Assembly (NCBI RefSeq): GCF_005930975.1
Contig: NZ_VBSE01000035.1
Span: 1-64,000, forward strand
Source of the DNA: Apilactobacillus kunkeei
Lineage (GTDB): Bacteria > Bacillota > Bacilli > Lactobacillales > Lactobacillaceae
Direction of reading: 5' to 3'
Length of the DNA stretch: 64,000 bases
The notes beneath the pieces were generated by a model, which was not told the DNA's origin, ran no database searches, and saw only the letters and a program-made list of their open reading frames with translations. A program made the translations under genes and the position numbers. Of the stretch, positions 26,621 to 34,910 are shown one piece after another (positions within the stretch are counted from its first letter, which is position 1; each line of letters begins with the position of its first letter).

Positions 26621-26746
26621 ATGGATAGTCCGATTGATATTTTACACATAGAGATTCAATTCAAACACATACAATTTTTAAAGGAGATTTATTATGGAAG
26701 ACTTAAACAAAAAGCCATTATCATTCAAACAATATCTAGTTGTTAG
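26621..26746 (+). CDS. Possible short leader ORF after T-box 1 (Ile-rich)
   Basis: This 41-codon ORF starts at an ATG behind AAAAAAGGAGATGATGG and overlaps the first 53 bases of brnQ in another frame. The first dozen codons include ATT, ATT, ATA and ATT (Ile). An almost identical ribosome-site block, AAAAAAGGAGATGATGG, occurs at the same place after T-box 2. Coding status is unproven. Confidence 0.3.
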   Translation: MDSPIDILHIEIQFKHIQFLKEIYYGRLKQKAIIIQTISSC

Positions 26747-28070
26747 TTCACTTTTATTCGCACTATTCTTTGGTGCCGGTAACTTAATTTTCCCACTTCA
26801 CTTAGGACAACTAGCAGGGTCGCATTGGTTCACCGCAATGCTTGGTTTCTTATGTACAGGAGTGGCATTACCTTTACTATCAGTTCTAGCCATCAGTGTT
26901 ACTCGTTCAAAGGGTGTCTATGATATTGGAACACCACTGGGATCGACTTTTGCATTGGTATTCATGGTATTAATCCACGCTACCATCGGGCCACTATTTG
27001 GTACACCACGTACAGCTACAGTTCCCTTTGCAGTCGGAATTCAACCATTACTACCAAGTAACTTCGTCCACTATGGTTTGCTTGTATTCTCATTTCTATT
27101 CTTCCTAGCTGCATTCCTTCTTTCATATAAGGAATCATCAATCATGGCCAGCGTTGGTAAACTATTGAACCCAGTCTTTTTAGTTCTACTATTCGTTGTA
27201 TTCTTCTTAGCATTCTTACATCCAATGAGTTCAGCAGGTAGCCAACCTGTCACCTCAGCATACCAAAACGGATCATTCTTCAATGGTTTCTTAGAAGGTT
27301 ATAACACTATGGATGCCCTAGCCGGACTTGCCTTTGGTGTTACTGTCGTAACTGCCGTTAATCAACTTGGTAAGACTAATCCTCTTAGCAACGCCAAGGT
27401 AACTGCAAAAGCCGGTTTCCTAGCTGAGGCACTAGTTGGATTAATCTACGTTGTGCTAATCTGGTTAGGTGCCACAACCCTAGGTCAATTCAAGGCATCT
27501 TCCGATGGAGGTGTCGCATTTAACCAACTAATGACCTACTACTTAGGTGCGACTGGACACGCACTATTAGCGACATTATTAACTCTTACATGTCTAACTA
27601 CTGCAATGGGGTTAGTTGCCGCATTCGCTCAAGATTTCCACAAACATTTCCCTGCATTAAGTTACGTTCAATGGTTAGGACTAATGTGTGTTGCATCATT
27701 TTTAACCGCTAATTTGGGTTTGGATACCATCATCCAATGGTCAACTCCAATGCTAATGTTCTTATATCCATTTGCAATGGTATTAATCCTATTATCAGTA
27801 TTCTCACCACTATTCAAGCGTGATTCAGTAGTATACTTCTGGGTCGTATTATTAACCACTGTTCCAGCGTTGATGGACATGTTAGCTTTCTTCCCACCCG
27901 TCGTATCACAAAGTGCGTTCGCCAAGATGGTTGGAAACTTCCAACAAAGTTATCTACCATTGGCATCAATTGGAATGGATTGGGTGCCATTTGCAATCGT
28001 TGGTTTACTATTCGGCCTAATGTGTCACTGGTACAAAAATAAAAAATATTTACAAACCGTTACAGAATAA
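26694..28070 (+). CDS. brnQ: Branched-chain amino acid carrier, BrnQ/LIVCS family, copy 1
   Basis: A 458-residue, about 12-helix cation symporter for isoleucine, leucine and valine. The N-terminal FFGAGNLIFPLHLGQLAG block is diagnostic of BrnQ, and later GYNTMDALAGLAFGVTVV and GLVAAFAQDFHKHFP are family features. AAAGGAG precedes the ATG. Expression is governed by the T-box immediately upstream with a probable Ile specifier, so the gene should rise when charged tRNA-Ile is scarce. It is closely similar to the second copy at 29231-30613. Confidence 0.95.
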   Translation: MEDLNKKPLSFKQYLVVSSLLFALFFGAGNLIFPLHLGQLAGSHWFTAMLGFLCTGVALPLLSVLAISVTRSKGVYDIGTPLGSTFALVFMVLIHATIGPLFGTPRTATVPFAVGIQPLLPSNFVHYGLLVFSFLFFLAAFLLSYKESSIMASVGKLLNPVFLVLLFVVFFLAFLHPMSSAGSQPVTSAYQNGSFFNGFLEGYNTMDALAGLAFGVTVVTAVNQLGKTNPLSNAKVTAKAGFLAEALVGLIYVVLIWLGATTLGQFKASSDGGVAFNQLMTYYLGATGHALLATLLTLTCLTTAMGLVAAFAQDFHKHFPALSYVQWLGLMCVASFLTANLGLDTIIQWSTPMLMFLYPFAMVLILLSVFSPLFKRDSVVYFWVVLLTTVPALMDMLAFFPPVVSQSAFAKMVGNFQQSYLPLASIGMDWVPFAIVGLLFGLMCHWYKNKKYLQTVTE

Positions 28071-28088
28071 CGTTTGTACAAACAATCA

Positions 28089-28118
28089 GAGTTGAGCAAA
28101 ATGTTCAACTCTTTTTTT
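28089..28118 (+). terminator. Terminator of brnQ copy 1
   Basis: GAGTTGA (28089-28095) pairs with TCAACTC (28105-28111), followed by seven T. Confidence 0.9.
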
Positions 28119-28165
28119 ATTATTCAAGAGTGATAACATACTTAGATAAGAGAGGAAGTGCTATT

Positions 28166-28819
28166 TTGAAAAATAAAAAAGTAATCATTTCTGTTATATC
28201 AATTGTTGCTGTAATAATCCTTGGAACAGTGGCGTTTGCATCAGTTAAACATACCGACCAAACCCATAAAACTGCTGAATCAAGCAGCTCGAAGGCAACA
28301 AGTTCTACCATTTCAACTAGCAGTAGTTCAGCTTCTATGTCATCTAGTTCAAGCAGCAAAAAAGAAACTGCTAAGAAAAAAGAACAACCAAAGAGTTACA
28401 CCATTCCAATTCCTGCTAATCCAATCTATAAACCAATCACCCATGATTTTTATGGTAACTGGTACTATGGTAACCAAGCTAAAATTCAAGTCGGTGACTA
28501 CATCTTTAGAGGTGATCATCCCACCGATCCAGTATCTGGTCCTGGTCCGCTGGTAATGGAAAGATATCGTTCAACTAACGCCGTCTACATCAGATCATTA
28601 TATGAAATCAACACTTACTGGCCTGCTACACTTAAGGTCAACGGTGACGAAAGTTATAACGTAATGGTCACAAGTAACGCCGACAAATTCACCGATTTCA
28701 AGATTTACACATCAGTTCCCACCAAGAAACCAATTAAGGAATATATCTTTAAACAAAGCCATCCTGAATTAGTAGACAAGAAATTCATTTCTACCGATGA
28801 ATTGGATTCTTTAAAATAA
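28166..28819 (+). CDS. Uncharacterised membrane-anchored extracellular protein
   Basis: A 217-residue protein with one N-terminal membrane helix (VIISVISIVAVIILGTVAFA), a Ser-rich linker of about 45 residues and a C-terminal domain of about 130 residues outside the cell. The domain has GNWYYGNQAKIQVGDYIF and later EIKTYW-like aromatic-rich strands, suggesting a small beta fold. The TTG at 28166 is chosen for the AGAGGAAG eight bases upstream. It sits between the two brnQ genes but has its own context; no functional link is apparent. Family not recognised. Confidence 0.7.
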   Translation: MKNKKVIISVISIVAVIILGTVAFASVKHTDQTHKTAESSSSKATSSTISTSSSSASMSSSSSSKKETAKKKEQPKSYTIPIPANPIYKPITHDFYGNWYYGNQAKIQVGDYIFRGDHPTDPVSGPGPLVMERYRSTNAVYIRSLYEINTYWPATLKVNGDESYNVMVTSNADKFTDFKIYTSVPTKKPIKEYIFKQSHPELVDKKFISTDELDSLK

Positions 28820-28822
28820 AAT

Positions 28823-28851
28823 TTGACTTTCATAAATTTTGCTGATATATT
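28823..28851 (+). promoter_or_regulatory. Promoter of the T-box/brnQ unit 2
   Basis: TTGACT (28823-28828) and TATATT (28846-28851) have a 17-bp spacer. The -10 lies inside a 10-bp inverted repeat, CTGATATATT (28842-28851) with AATATATCAG (28862-28871), that also covers the likely start site. No T-run follows the repeat, so it looks like an operator, not a terminator. Confidence 0.6.
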
Positions 28852-28870
28852 TTTTATATTCAATATATCA

Positions 28871-29135
28871 GTTAAAAAAGCGATGAAAAAGCAGAGTAAC
28901 AATTCGGCTAGTTCAAGAGAGTCCCTACTTTCTGGAAACGGGATAACTACTAAATTGTGAAAGTATCTTTGGAGCTATATACCGAAATCCGTTGGAGAGT
29001 AACGTATATTGGGTACACCCATTACAGTGTTAGCGTATGTTAGTACGTGAAGTGGCTAGACTATTTGTCTAGCAATTAAGGTGGTACCGTGCACAAGCAC
29101 CCTTGGTTCAATACGAACTAAGGGTGCTTTTTTAT
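28871..29135 (+). ncRNA. T-box leader 2, probable valine specifier (GTA)
   Basis: A second tRNA-sensing leader with AAGGTGGTACCGTG at 29078-29091. Its terminator is AGCACCCTTGGTTC (29096-29109) with GAACTAAGGGTGCT (29115-29128) and a T-run. The specifier strand TGAAA-GTA-TCTTTGGAGC aligns base for base with that of T-box 1, leaving GTA (28963-28965) in the place of ATC. GTA is a valine codon. The region 28820-29230 is otherwise non-coding. Confidence 0.9.
29096..29133 (+). terminator. T-box 2 regulated terminator
   Basis: A 14-base stem with mostly Watson-Crick pairs and a 5-base loop, followed by six T, directly after the T-box sequence. Confidence 0.9.
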
Positions 29136-29161
29136 TGCTTTTAAAAAAGGAGATGATGGTT

Positions 29162-29185
29162 ATGAAAAACGTCGTGAGTAGTTAG
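29162..29185 (+). CDS. Possible 7-residue leader ORF after T-box 2 (MKNVVSS)
   Basis: An ATG behind AAAAAAGGAGATGATGG encodes MKNVVSS and a stop. The two adjacent Val codons match the Val specifier of the T-box above it. The same ribosome-site block precedes the Ile-rich short ORF after T-box 1. Translation is unproven. Confidence 0.3.
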   Translation: MKNVVSS

Positions 29186-29230
29186 CACATATAACAAAAT
29201 CAAAAAACGATTATTAAAGGAGCGCTTATT

Positions 29231-30613
29231 ATGCAAGACGAAATCAAAGATATTAATACAAAACCATTGTCGATCAAACAATATCTAATCATCGGTTCAA
29301 TGCTATTCGCACTATTCTTTGGTGCGGGTAACCTAATCTTCCCAATTCATTTGGGTCAATTATCAGGTGCCAACTGGGTACCGGCCATGCTAGGTTTTCT
29401 AGCGTCTGGAGTATTGTTACCTCTACTTTCGGTTCTATCAATTAGTATTTCTCGTGCAAAGGGAGTATACGACATTGCTAAACCACTGGGACCGGTATTT
29501 GCAATTATTTTCTTGGTATTAGTTCATTCAACATTGGGACCATTGTTTGCCACCCCTAGAACTGCCAGCGTTAATTTTACAGTTGGAATTCAACCATTCA
29601 TCCCAGATCACTACATTAAACTAGCAATGTTTATCTTTACTGCACTATTTTTCATTGCTACATTCTACTTATCATATCGAACTTCTAGTATTATCGATAG
29701 CCTTGGTAAACTATTAAACCCATTATTCTTAGCACTATTGTTCCTAGCTTTCCTATTGGCATTCTTACATCCCATGGGAGCTGCATCAGCACAACCTGTT
29801 ACTGCTGCCTACCAACACCAATCATTCTTCAATGGATTTTTACAAGGTTATAACACCATGGATGCGTTGGCTGGTCTAGCTTTTGGGGTAACTGTAGTTT
29901 CTGCTGTTAATCAACTAGGAAAGACATCCCCTAAGTCAAACGCCAAGGTAACCGCCAGAGCAGGTCTAATCTCTGAAGCTTTAGTTGGAATCATCTATAT
30001 CATCCTAATCTGGATTGGTGCAACTTCATTAAATCTATTTAAAATAAGTACTGATGATGGTGGTACTACTTTTAATCAATTCATGGGTCACTACTTAGGA
30101 ATTACAGGACATGCTTTGCTAGCAACATTGATGACTCTTACCTGTGTTACTACAGCGGTAGGATTAGTTGCAGCGTTTGCACAAGACTTCCACGAACATT
30201 TCCCACGTTTCTCTTATCATCAATGGTTAGCTTTTAACTGTTTTATATCATTTATCATAGCAAACGTTGGCCTATCACTTATTATCACTTGGTCAACACC
30301 AGTGCTTATGTTCCTATACCCATTTGCTATTGTTTTAATTATGTTAGCGCTATGCTCTCCACTCTTTAATAAAGATAAAAATGTTTATCTATTCACCATT
30401 ATCTTTACTTTAATCCCTGCCTTCTTTGATATGTTAGCTGCCTTTCCTCCAGTTATTTCAAACATTGCTTTCGTCCGATCATTAATCAATGCGGAACAAA
30501 AGATTTTACCTTTTGCTTCAATTGGCATGGACTGGGTAATTCCAGCTATCGTAGGTGCCATCATCGGTTTAATCATCTACAAGATTAAGAAAAATAAAGA
30601 AACAAAAATTTAA
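29231..30613 (+). CDS. brnQ: Branched-chain amino acid carrier, BrnQ/LIVCS family, copy 2
   Basis: A 460-residue paralogue of the protein at 26694-28070, collinear throughout and with the same FFGAGNLIFPIHLGQLSG and GYNTMDALAGLAFGVTVV blocks. It is a cation-coupled importer of branched-chain amino acids. The N-terminus MQDEIKDINTKPLSIKQY and a charged C-terminus differ from copy 1. It has AAAGGAG before the ATG. Control is through its own T-box with a probable Val specifier, which suggests that the two copies are induced by different starvation signals. Confidence 0.95.
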   Translation: MQDEIKDINTKPLSIKQYLIIGSMLFALFFGAGNLIFPIHLGQLSGANWVPAMLGFLASGVLLPLLSVLSISISRAKGVYDIAKPLGPVFAIIFLVLVHSTLGPLFATPRTASVNFTVGIQPFIPDHYIKLAMFIFTALFFIATFYLSYRTSSIIDSLGKLLNPLFLALLFLAFLLAFLHPMGAASAQPVTAAYQHQSFFNGFLQGYNTMDALAGLAFGVTVVSAVNQLGKTSPKSNAKVTARAGLISEALVGIIYIILIWIGATSLNLFKISTDDGGTTFNQFMGHYLGITGHALLATLMTLTCVTTAVGLVAAFAQDFHEHFPRFSYHQWLAFNCFISFIIANVGLSLIITWSTPVLMFLYPFAIVLIMLALCSPLFNKDKNVYLFTIIFTLIPAFFDMLAAFPPVISNIAFVRSLINAEQKILPFASIGMDWVIPAIVGAIIGLIIYKIKKNKETKI

Positions 30614-30622
30614 TAAAAACTT

Positions 30623-30651
30623 AACGGCTATCCCCTAGGGATAGCCGTTTT
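30623..30651 (+). terminator. Terminator of brnQ copy 2
   Basis: AACGGCTATCCC (30623-30634) and GGGATAGCCGTT (30638-30649) form a perfect 12-bp stem, followed by T. Confidence 0.9.
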
Positions 30652-30705
30652 ATTTGTGGTGAAAAGTGCTAAAATGAAATTGTATAAATTACGTGGAGGC
30701 GCAAT

Positions 30706-31350
30706 ATGAAAAAATTATCAATTATTGGATTTGCTTTATTAGCAGTAGCAACACTTAGCGCATGTTCAAATTCCAAAACTAAGCAAAAAGCTGATCAATC
30801 AGTTAATCCCACTAAGTACGTTAAGCTAGTAAACGAAGACAACCAAACTAAACTGGTCACTAAAAAAGGTAACATTACTTTCTATAAGACTTACCGTGGT
30901 ACTAGCTATGATAACAATGGTAAGAAACGTTTCGACATGGTCCTATACAGTTTTAAAGCCACTAACAATTCAGACAAAATGTTAACAGCTGGCCAAATTG
31001 TCAACAACACTAAACTACTTGCTTCAGCCAAAGTCGATGGTAAGGACGAAAAACTAGATCAGCCTCTTGCCTACTCCTCTGCTTACACTAACAAGAACGC
31101 AAAAGAACAAGCTAAATTGAATCACTATGAACAAAGTTGGGAAAACGAACCAATTCGTCCTCATCAAACTATTATCGTAACAAGTCCAGATGCATTTAGA
31201 TTAATCGATAACGGTAATAACGAATATATACATGTAGTTACCCAAGGCAATGACAATAATAAATCAGTTATCAGTCAAAAACACAATAAGCTATCACTAT
31301 CACAAATTCATGCTAAAAAAGTGAATAAAGCTATCGACATTGTGAAGTAA
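30706..31350 (+). CDS. Uncharacterised lipoprotein
   Basis: A 214-residue lipoprotein exported and anchored through Cys20 of the lipobox LSAC. The mature part starts with a polar segment, followed by a beta-rich domain with YSFKATNNSD and WENEPIRPHQTIIV. This resembles DUF4352/DUF5067-like immunoglobulin-type domains of Firmicutes lipoproteins. That family assignment is a resemblance only. It is transcribed alone between two terminators. Confidence 0.75.
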   Translation: MKKLSIIGFALLAVATLSACSNSKTKQKADQSVNPTKYVKLVNEDNQTKLVTKKGNITFYKTYRGTSYDNNGKKRFDMVLYSFKATNNSDKMLTAGQIVNNTKLLASAKVDGKDEKLDQPLAYSSAYTNKNAKEQAKLNHYEQSWENEPIRPHQTIIVTSPDAFRLIDNGNNEYIHVVTQGNDNNKSVISQKHNKLSLSQIHAKKVNKAIDIVK

Positions 31351-31380
31351 TAATAACACTAGCAAAGATGCATTAACCCG

Positions 31381-31422
31381 TAAATAAAAAGATAGGAGTA
31401 TAATCTCCTATCTTTTTATTTA
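31381..31422. terminator. Bidirectional terminator between converging genes
   Basis: An 18-base arm (31381-31398) ending GATAGGAG pairs with CTCCTATC and its flanking T/A runs (31405-31422). It serves the lipoprotein gene on the plus strand and the minus-strand gene to the right. Confidence 0.9.
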
Positions 31423-31537
31423 CACCTATTTGACTTTATATTTTTAAACATATCATTAAAAATTGTAGCTAATAAAATTACTAAACCGATAAGAAAGAAA
31501 AAAATATTTTCATTTATTGATATTATTAATAATATTA
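31416..31537 (-). pseudogene. Possible tail of a lost membrane protein
   Basis: Downstream of the GT-C gene, the minus strand holds about 37 sense codons with a hydrophobic segment (NENIFFFLIGLVILLATIF) and a basic tail. They end in a stop at 31416-31418 and lack any start codon or ribosome site. It may be a leftover C-terminus from gene replacement; the evidence is thin. Confidence 0.25.
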
Positions 31538-33205
31538 TTACTTTGATCGTCTAATGTTTTGTTTAAAACTATATTCTTTGATCAAAGAATATAGTAGAAT
31601 AACGATTCCTAAAGAGCTTAATACATATGATAGATAATCATACCAAGACTTATGGACAATTACTCGTACAGTATTTTTTCCTTTATTCACGTTATTTATA
31701 GTTAACTGTGAATGATCATCAGAATAGAACTTAGCCTTATGACCATTAACTTTAATTTGATAATCAATACCCTTATACATGATAAACGGCATCTTAATTG
31801 ACTTAGCCTTTTTAGATAGCTTAAATTTAAATTTACCATTATCAAGTAACTTAACAGAAATCTTTTTCCTTTTAGATATTCCAACTTTATGTTGAGAAAT
31901 ATCATCAGCAATTTTCAGAGAATTCTTAGGAAAATAGTCAGTGTATAGCCCCTGATCATCTCTAATAATATGTATAATGTTGTACCTATTTTGATAAAAA
32001 TGATCCACAACTTCTCTCTGCCCAGACACCTGCATACACATTACTGTTAGGGTAACTAGACAGGTTACACCAAATATTTGTCTTTTATTCTTGCATAATT
32101 TAATAACGCTTACTGCAAATATATAGCATAGTAATACTTGGGTAACAATAAATATTCGCCAAGAAAATTGGAATGTACTTCTAACAAATGTGTTATTCAA
32201 TTCATTCCACGGAAATAACGAACTAGTCAAAAATAATGATGCAATAGCGATCCAAAAGATTTGTTTATCTGGTCTCTCCATATGATTGTAGAATATGATT
32301 CCGACTATAATTCCAACAAAAGCGATAGTAGTAATGTATCTAACAGACATAATATTTAATGTCAATACAACTGAATTATTAAATACAAAGCTCATAAACG
32401 TATTGATATCTGTACCGCTCAGTTTCCACCAAACGTTTGGCATGCTAATTTGATTATGAAGATATAAAAATATAAATGGAATCCAAAAAAATCCAGTTAA
32501 AATAATTGTCATTGAGAAACACTTTAATAAAGAAATTAGTGTTTTCCTCTTAACTAAAGAGCGCCAATTGATTACTAAAATAACAATTACCAACATAGAT
32601 ATCATTACGGATGTTATAACATGACAAAAAATCACTGCACTAATTCCAATGGTCAATTCCAACCATTTATTAGCATTTATCAGACGATACGTTCCAAATA
32701 ACACCATAGGAATAAAAATCAATGAAGAAGATACTCCTATGTCCATCAAAATAAAACTATAGAACAATGTCATAGTTGATAGAACATAACTAATCGAAAA
32801 AATAAAACTAATCCATTTATTCTTATTAAAACTGTAACAAGCAAAATATGCAACAATCAATGACAAAAAGTTTCTTAAAATAAACGTAATATATACCAAA
32901 TGAACAAACGACTTAACAAATAAGGAGAGAATGATAACTGGAAGTAAGTTTATGTATGGATACATTGTCATTACTGCAGATCCGCTCTCATTAAATTTAT
33001 TCAAAGCAACTCTTGAAAACAATCCATTACCATTAAGTATAGAATCTCTAATTTCATAAATCCTTGACCAATGAAATACTATATCAATTGAGCTTCCTAC
33101 AAAATGCGATTTTAATAATATGTATGAACTCATTAATGACAAAACAGCAAATACTGCTAATACAAAAGCGGTATTTTTCACCATCTGTTTTATTTTATTT
33201 TTCAT
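31538..33205 (-). CDS. GT-C-like membrane protein, PTPS_related/YfhO-like, copy 1
   Basis: A 555-residue protein with about 12 helices in the first 400 residues and an extracellular C-terminal beta-like domain before a last helix. The first loop contains DIVFHWSRIYEIRDSI, an acidic/His motif shared with the protein at 43446-45131 (DIHFHWQRIWELRESI). Such proteins belong to the GT-C glycosyltransferase superfamily and probably move sugars from a lipid carrier onto wall polymers. Substrate unknown. It is AT-rich and transcribed alone. Confidence 0.7.
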   Translation of the reverse strand: MKNKIKQMVKNTAFVLAVFAVLSLMSSYILLKSHFVGSSIDIVFHWSRIYEIRDSILNGNGLFSRVALNKFNESGSAVMTMYPYINLLPVIILSLFVKSFVHLVYITFILRNFLSLIVAYFACYSFNKNKWISFIFSISYVLSTMTLFYSFILMDIGVSSSLIFIPMVLFGTYRLINANKWLELTIGISAVIFCHVITSVMISMLVIVILVINWRSLVKRKTLISLLKCFSMTIILTGFFWIPFIFLYLHNQISMPNVWWKLSGTDINTFMSFVFNNSVVLTLNIMSVRYITTIAFVGIIVGIIFYNHMERPDKQIFWIAIASLFLTSSLFPWNELNNTFVRSTFQFSWRIFIVTQVLLCYIFAVSVIKLCKNKRQIFGVTCLVTLTVMCMQVSGQREVVDHFYQNRYNIIHIIRDDQGLYTDYFPKNSLKIADDISQHKVGISKRKKISVKLLDNGKFKFKLSKKAKSIKMPFIMYKGIDYQIKVNGHKAKFYSDDHSQLTINNVNKGKNTVRVIVHKSWYDYLSYVLSSLGIVILLYSLIKEYSFKQNIRRSK

Positions 33206-33256
33206 AAAAACATCCTTTATAAAATATATTTCTTAAAAATTATAGCACTAAAATAA

Positions 33257-33294
33257 CAAAAAAGCTTTTAGATTAGTTGTCTAAAAGCTTTTTG
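33257..33294 (-). terminator. Terminator of the TPM-LemA operon
   Basis: AAAAAGCTTTTAGA pairs with TCTAAAAGCTTTTT over a 7-base loop, flanked by A and T runs. Confidence 0.9.
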
Positions 33295-33309
33295 TTTTAT
33301 TCTTATATA

Positions 33310-33921
33310 TTAAAAATTAACAGAAGGTGCATTTTGTGCATTTGAATCAGCTGTGAAGTAGTTAACCTTCTTGTGTCCAGTCATACCAGCAACGATTGAT
33401 TCTGGGAATTTAACAATCTTATCGTTGTAAGATCTAGCTGCTTGGTTATATCTATTTCTTTCAACACTGATACGATTTTCACTACCTTCTAGTTGAGCCA
33501 TCAATGTTTGCATGTTTGAGTTAGATGCAAGATTTGGGTATGCTTCTTTAATTGAACCCACCAAGATGTTTAACGAACGTTCTTGAGTGTTTAAGGCATT
33601 TACCTTATCGGAAGTTGAATTAGCATTATTATACTGATCTTTAGCGTTGTAGTATTGAGTACGAGCTTTAGTAATGTCGCTATATACTGATTTTTCTTGT
33701 TTTTGTTGACCTTTAACGGCATTAACCAAGTTAGGAATTAAATCAGCACGACGTTGTAGTACTGTTTGTACTTGTCCTAATTGTTCTTCAACACCTTGTT
33801 CGCTAGTAGCCAAGCTATTTGCTGATTTGATGAATCCACCGATTAAAGCGAACAAAACAACAACAATAACAGCTAGTGATATGAACCAGCCTTTTTTATA
33901 AAATGGTTTATTTTCAATCAT
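33310..33921 (-). CDS. LemA family membrane protein
   Basis: A 203-residue protein with one N-terminal helix (about 11-30) and a long helical extracellular or peripheral domain. It contains the LemA hallmark RRADLIPNLVNAVKG (about 57-71) and SENRISVERNRYN. The function of LemA is unknown; in many bacteria it is paired with a TPM-domain protein, as here. It follows the TPM gene by 16 bp, so the two form an operon with the terminator just after it. Confidence 0.93.
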   Translation of the reverse strand: MIENKPFYKKGWFISLAVIVVVLFALIGGFIKSANSLATSEQGVEEQLGQVQTVLQRRADLIPNLVNAVKGQQKQEKSVYSDITKARTQYYNAKDQYNNANSTSDKVNALNTQERSLNILVGSIKEAYPNLASNSNMQTLMAQLEGSENRISVERNRYNQAARSYNDKIVKFPESIVAGMTGHKKVNYFTADSNAQNAPSVNF

Positions 33922-33937
33922 AATTTATCTCCTTAAT

Positions 33938-34786
33938 TTAAATTGAGGAACCTCCGCCCCCAAAGTTTCCACCGCCTCCGGATGAGCTAAATCCACCTGA
34001 TGAGCCGCCACCAAATGAACCGCCTCTAGAGTTACCTAATCCACCGAGCAATGCTCCTAATAAGAAGGCATCTCCGGAATCATAGCGACCACCGCCACCA
34101 CCATTTCGGTGGTTATCGTCGTCATCACCATTACTTTTTACAATCCAAATAGCTGTCCCAACGATAACGATAATAACGATTATCAATAAAATGCCAGCCA
34201 ATGAATTATTATTATTTTTCTCAGCCTCTGCCTTGGCATCGCTTAGAGACTTATTGGCGTAACGTTTATCCAAAATTGATGCAACTTGGTTAAAAGTATT
34301 TTGTAGACCTTGATTAATCTCATCATTATTATTGGACTTCAATAATGATTTATTGGCCTGTAAAATCTGATTGGTGGTGGCATCTGGTAAGATATCTTCA
34401 ACGCCGTATCCGGTGGAGATACGAACGTTATTTTTACCACCGTTTTGGGCAAATAAAATTAATACCCCATTATCCAACCCCTTCTTCCCGAATTTCCATC
34501 TGGAGTTGTCTAATAAACTATCTGAATAACCATCAATATCTTGATTACCGGTATTTTTAACAGTCATCAGAACTATTTGAGGTTGAGTTTTAGTTTTTTG
34601 ATATTCTTTTTCTTTATTAATTACCAATTGTTTTGTCTTATCAGTCAATATACTGGCATAGTCATCAACAACATACTCTTTAGTAGGTGTTGGATTGGTG
34701 CTTTCTGCGTGGGTCGTAATTGGCACAAACCACATTAAAGCAACCAATGGCAAGACAATCGAAGCCAGCCATTTTAGTCTTTTCAA
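33938..34786 (-). CDS. TPM domain protein (YgcG-like), secreted and membrane-anchored
   Basis: A 282-residue protein with a signal peptide (about 1-27), a TPM phosphatase-like domain from YVVDDYASIL to about 175, and one membrane helix (about 197-215). The C-terminus is Gly/Ser-rich (GGGSSGGFSSSGGGG), the usual layout of YgcG. TPM proteins have been linked to membrane protein quality control and acid-phosphatase activity; the role here is not known. It is the first gene of the TPM-LemA pair. Confidence 0.9.
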   Translation of the reverse strand: MKRLKWLASIVLPLVALMWFVPITTHAESTNPTPTKEYVVDDYASILTDKTKQLVINKEKEYQKTKTQPQIVLMTVKNTGNQDIDGYSDSLLDNSRWKFGKKGLDNGVLILFAQNGGKNNVRISTGYGVEDILPDATTNQILQANKSLLKSNNNDEINQGLQNTFNQVASILDKRYANKSLSDAKAEAEKNNNNSLAGILLIIVIIVIVGTAIWIVKSNGDDDDNHRNGGGGGRYDSGDAFLLGALLGGLGNSRGGSFGGGSSGGFSSSGGGGNFGGGGSSI

Positions 34787-34910
34787 TCTATCTCCTCACT
34801 TCCCCGTTTGATTAGCTTCAATATTACATAAATCCATATTAATAGTAAAGTTTTTTATTTTAGCAAAAATGATTATAATGGATATATAAATTTAAGTCAG
34901 GAGTTTTCAA

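Noticed and set aside
28842-28871. Terminator for the membrane-anchored gene at 28166-28819
   Set aside because: The stem has no T-run on the plus strand and overlaps a good promoter -10.
28958-28970. ATC as specifier in the second T-box
   Set aside because: It would need two extra bases after loop E compared with the first T-box; the gap-free alignment makes GTA the equivalent triplet.
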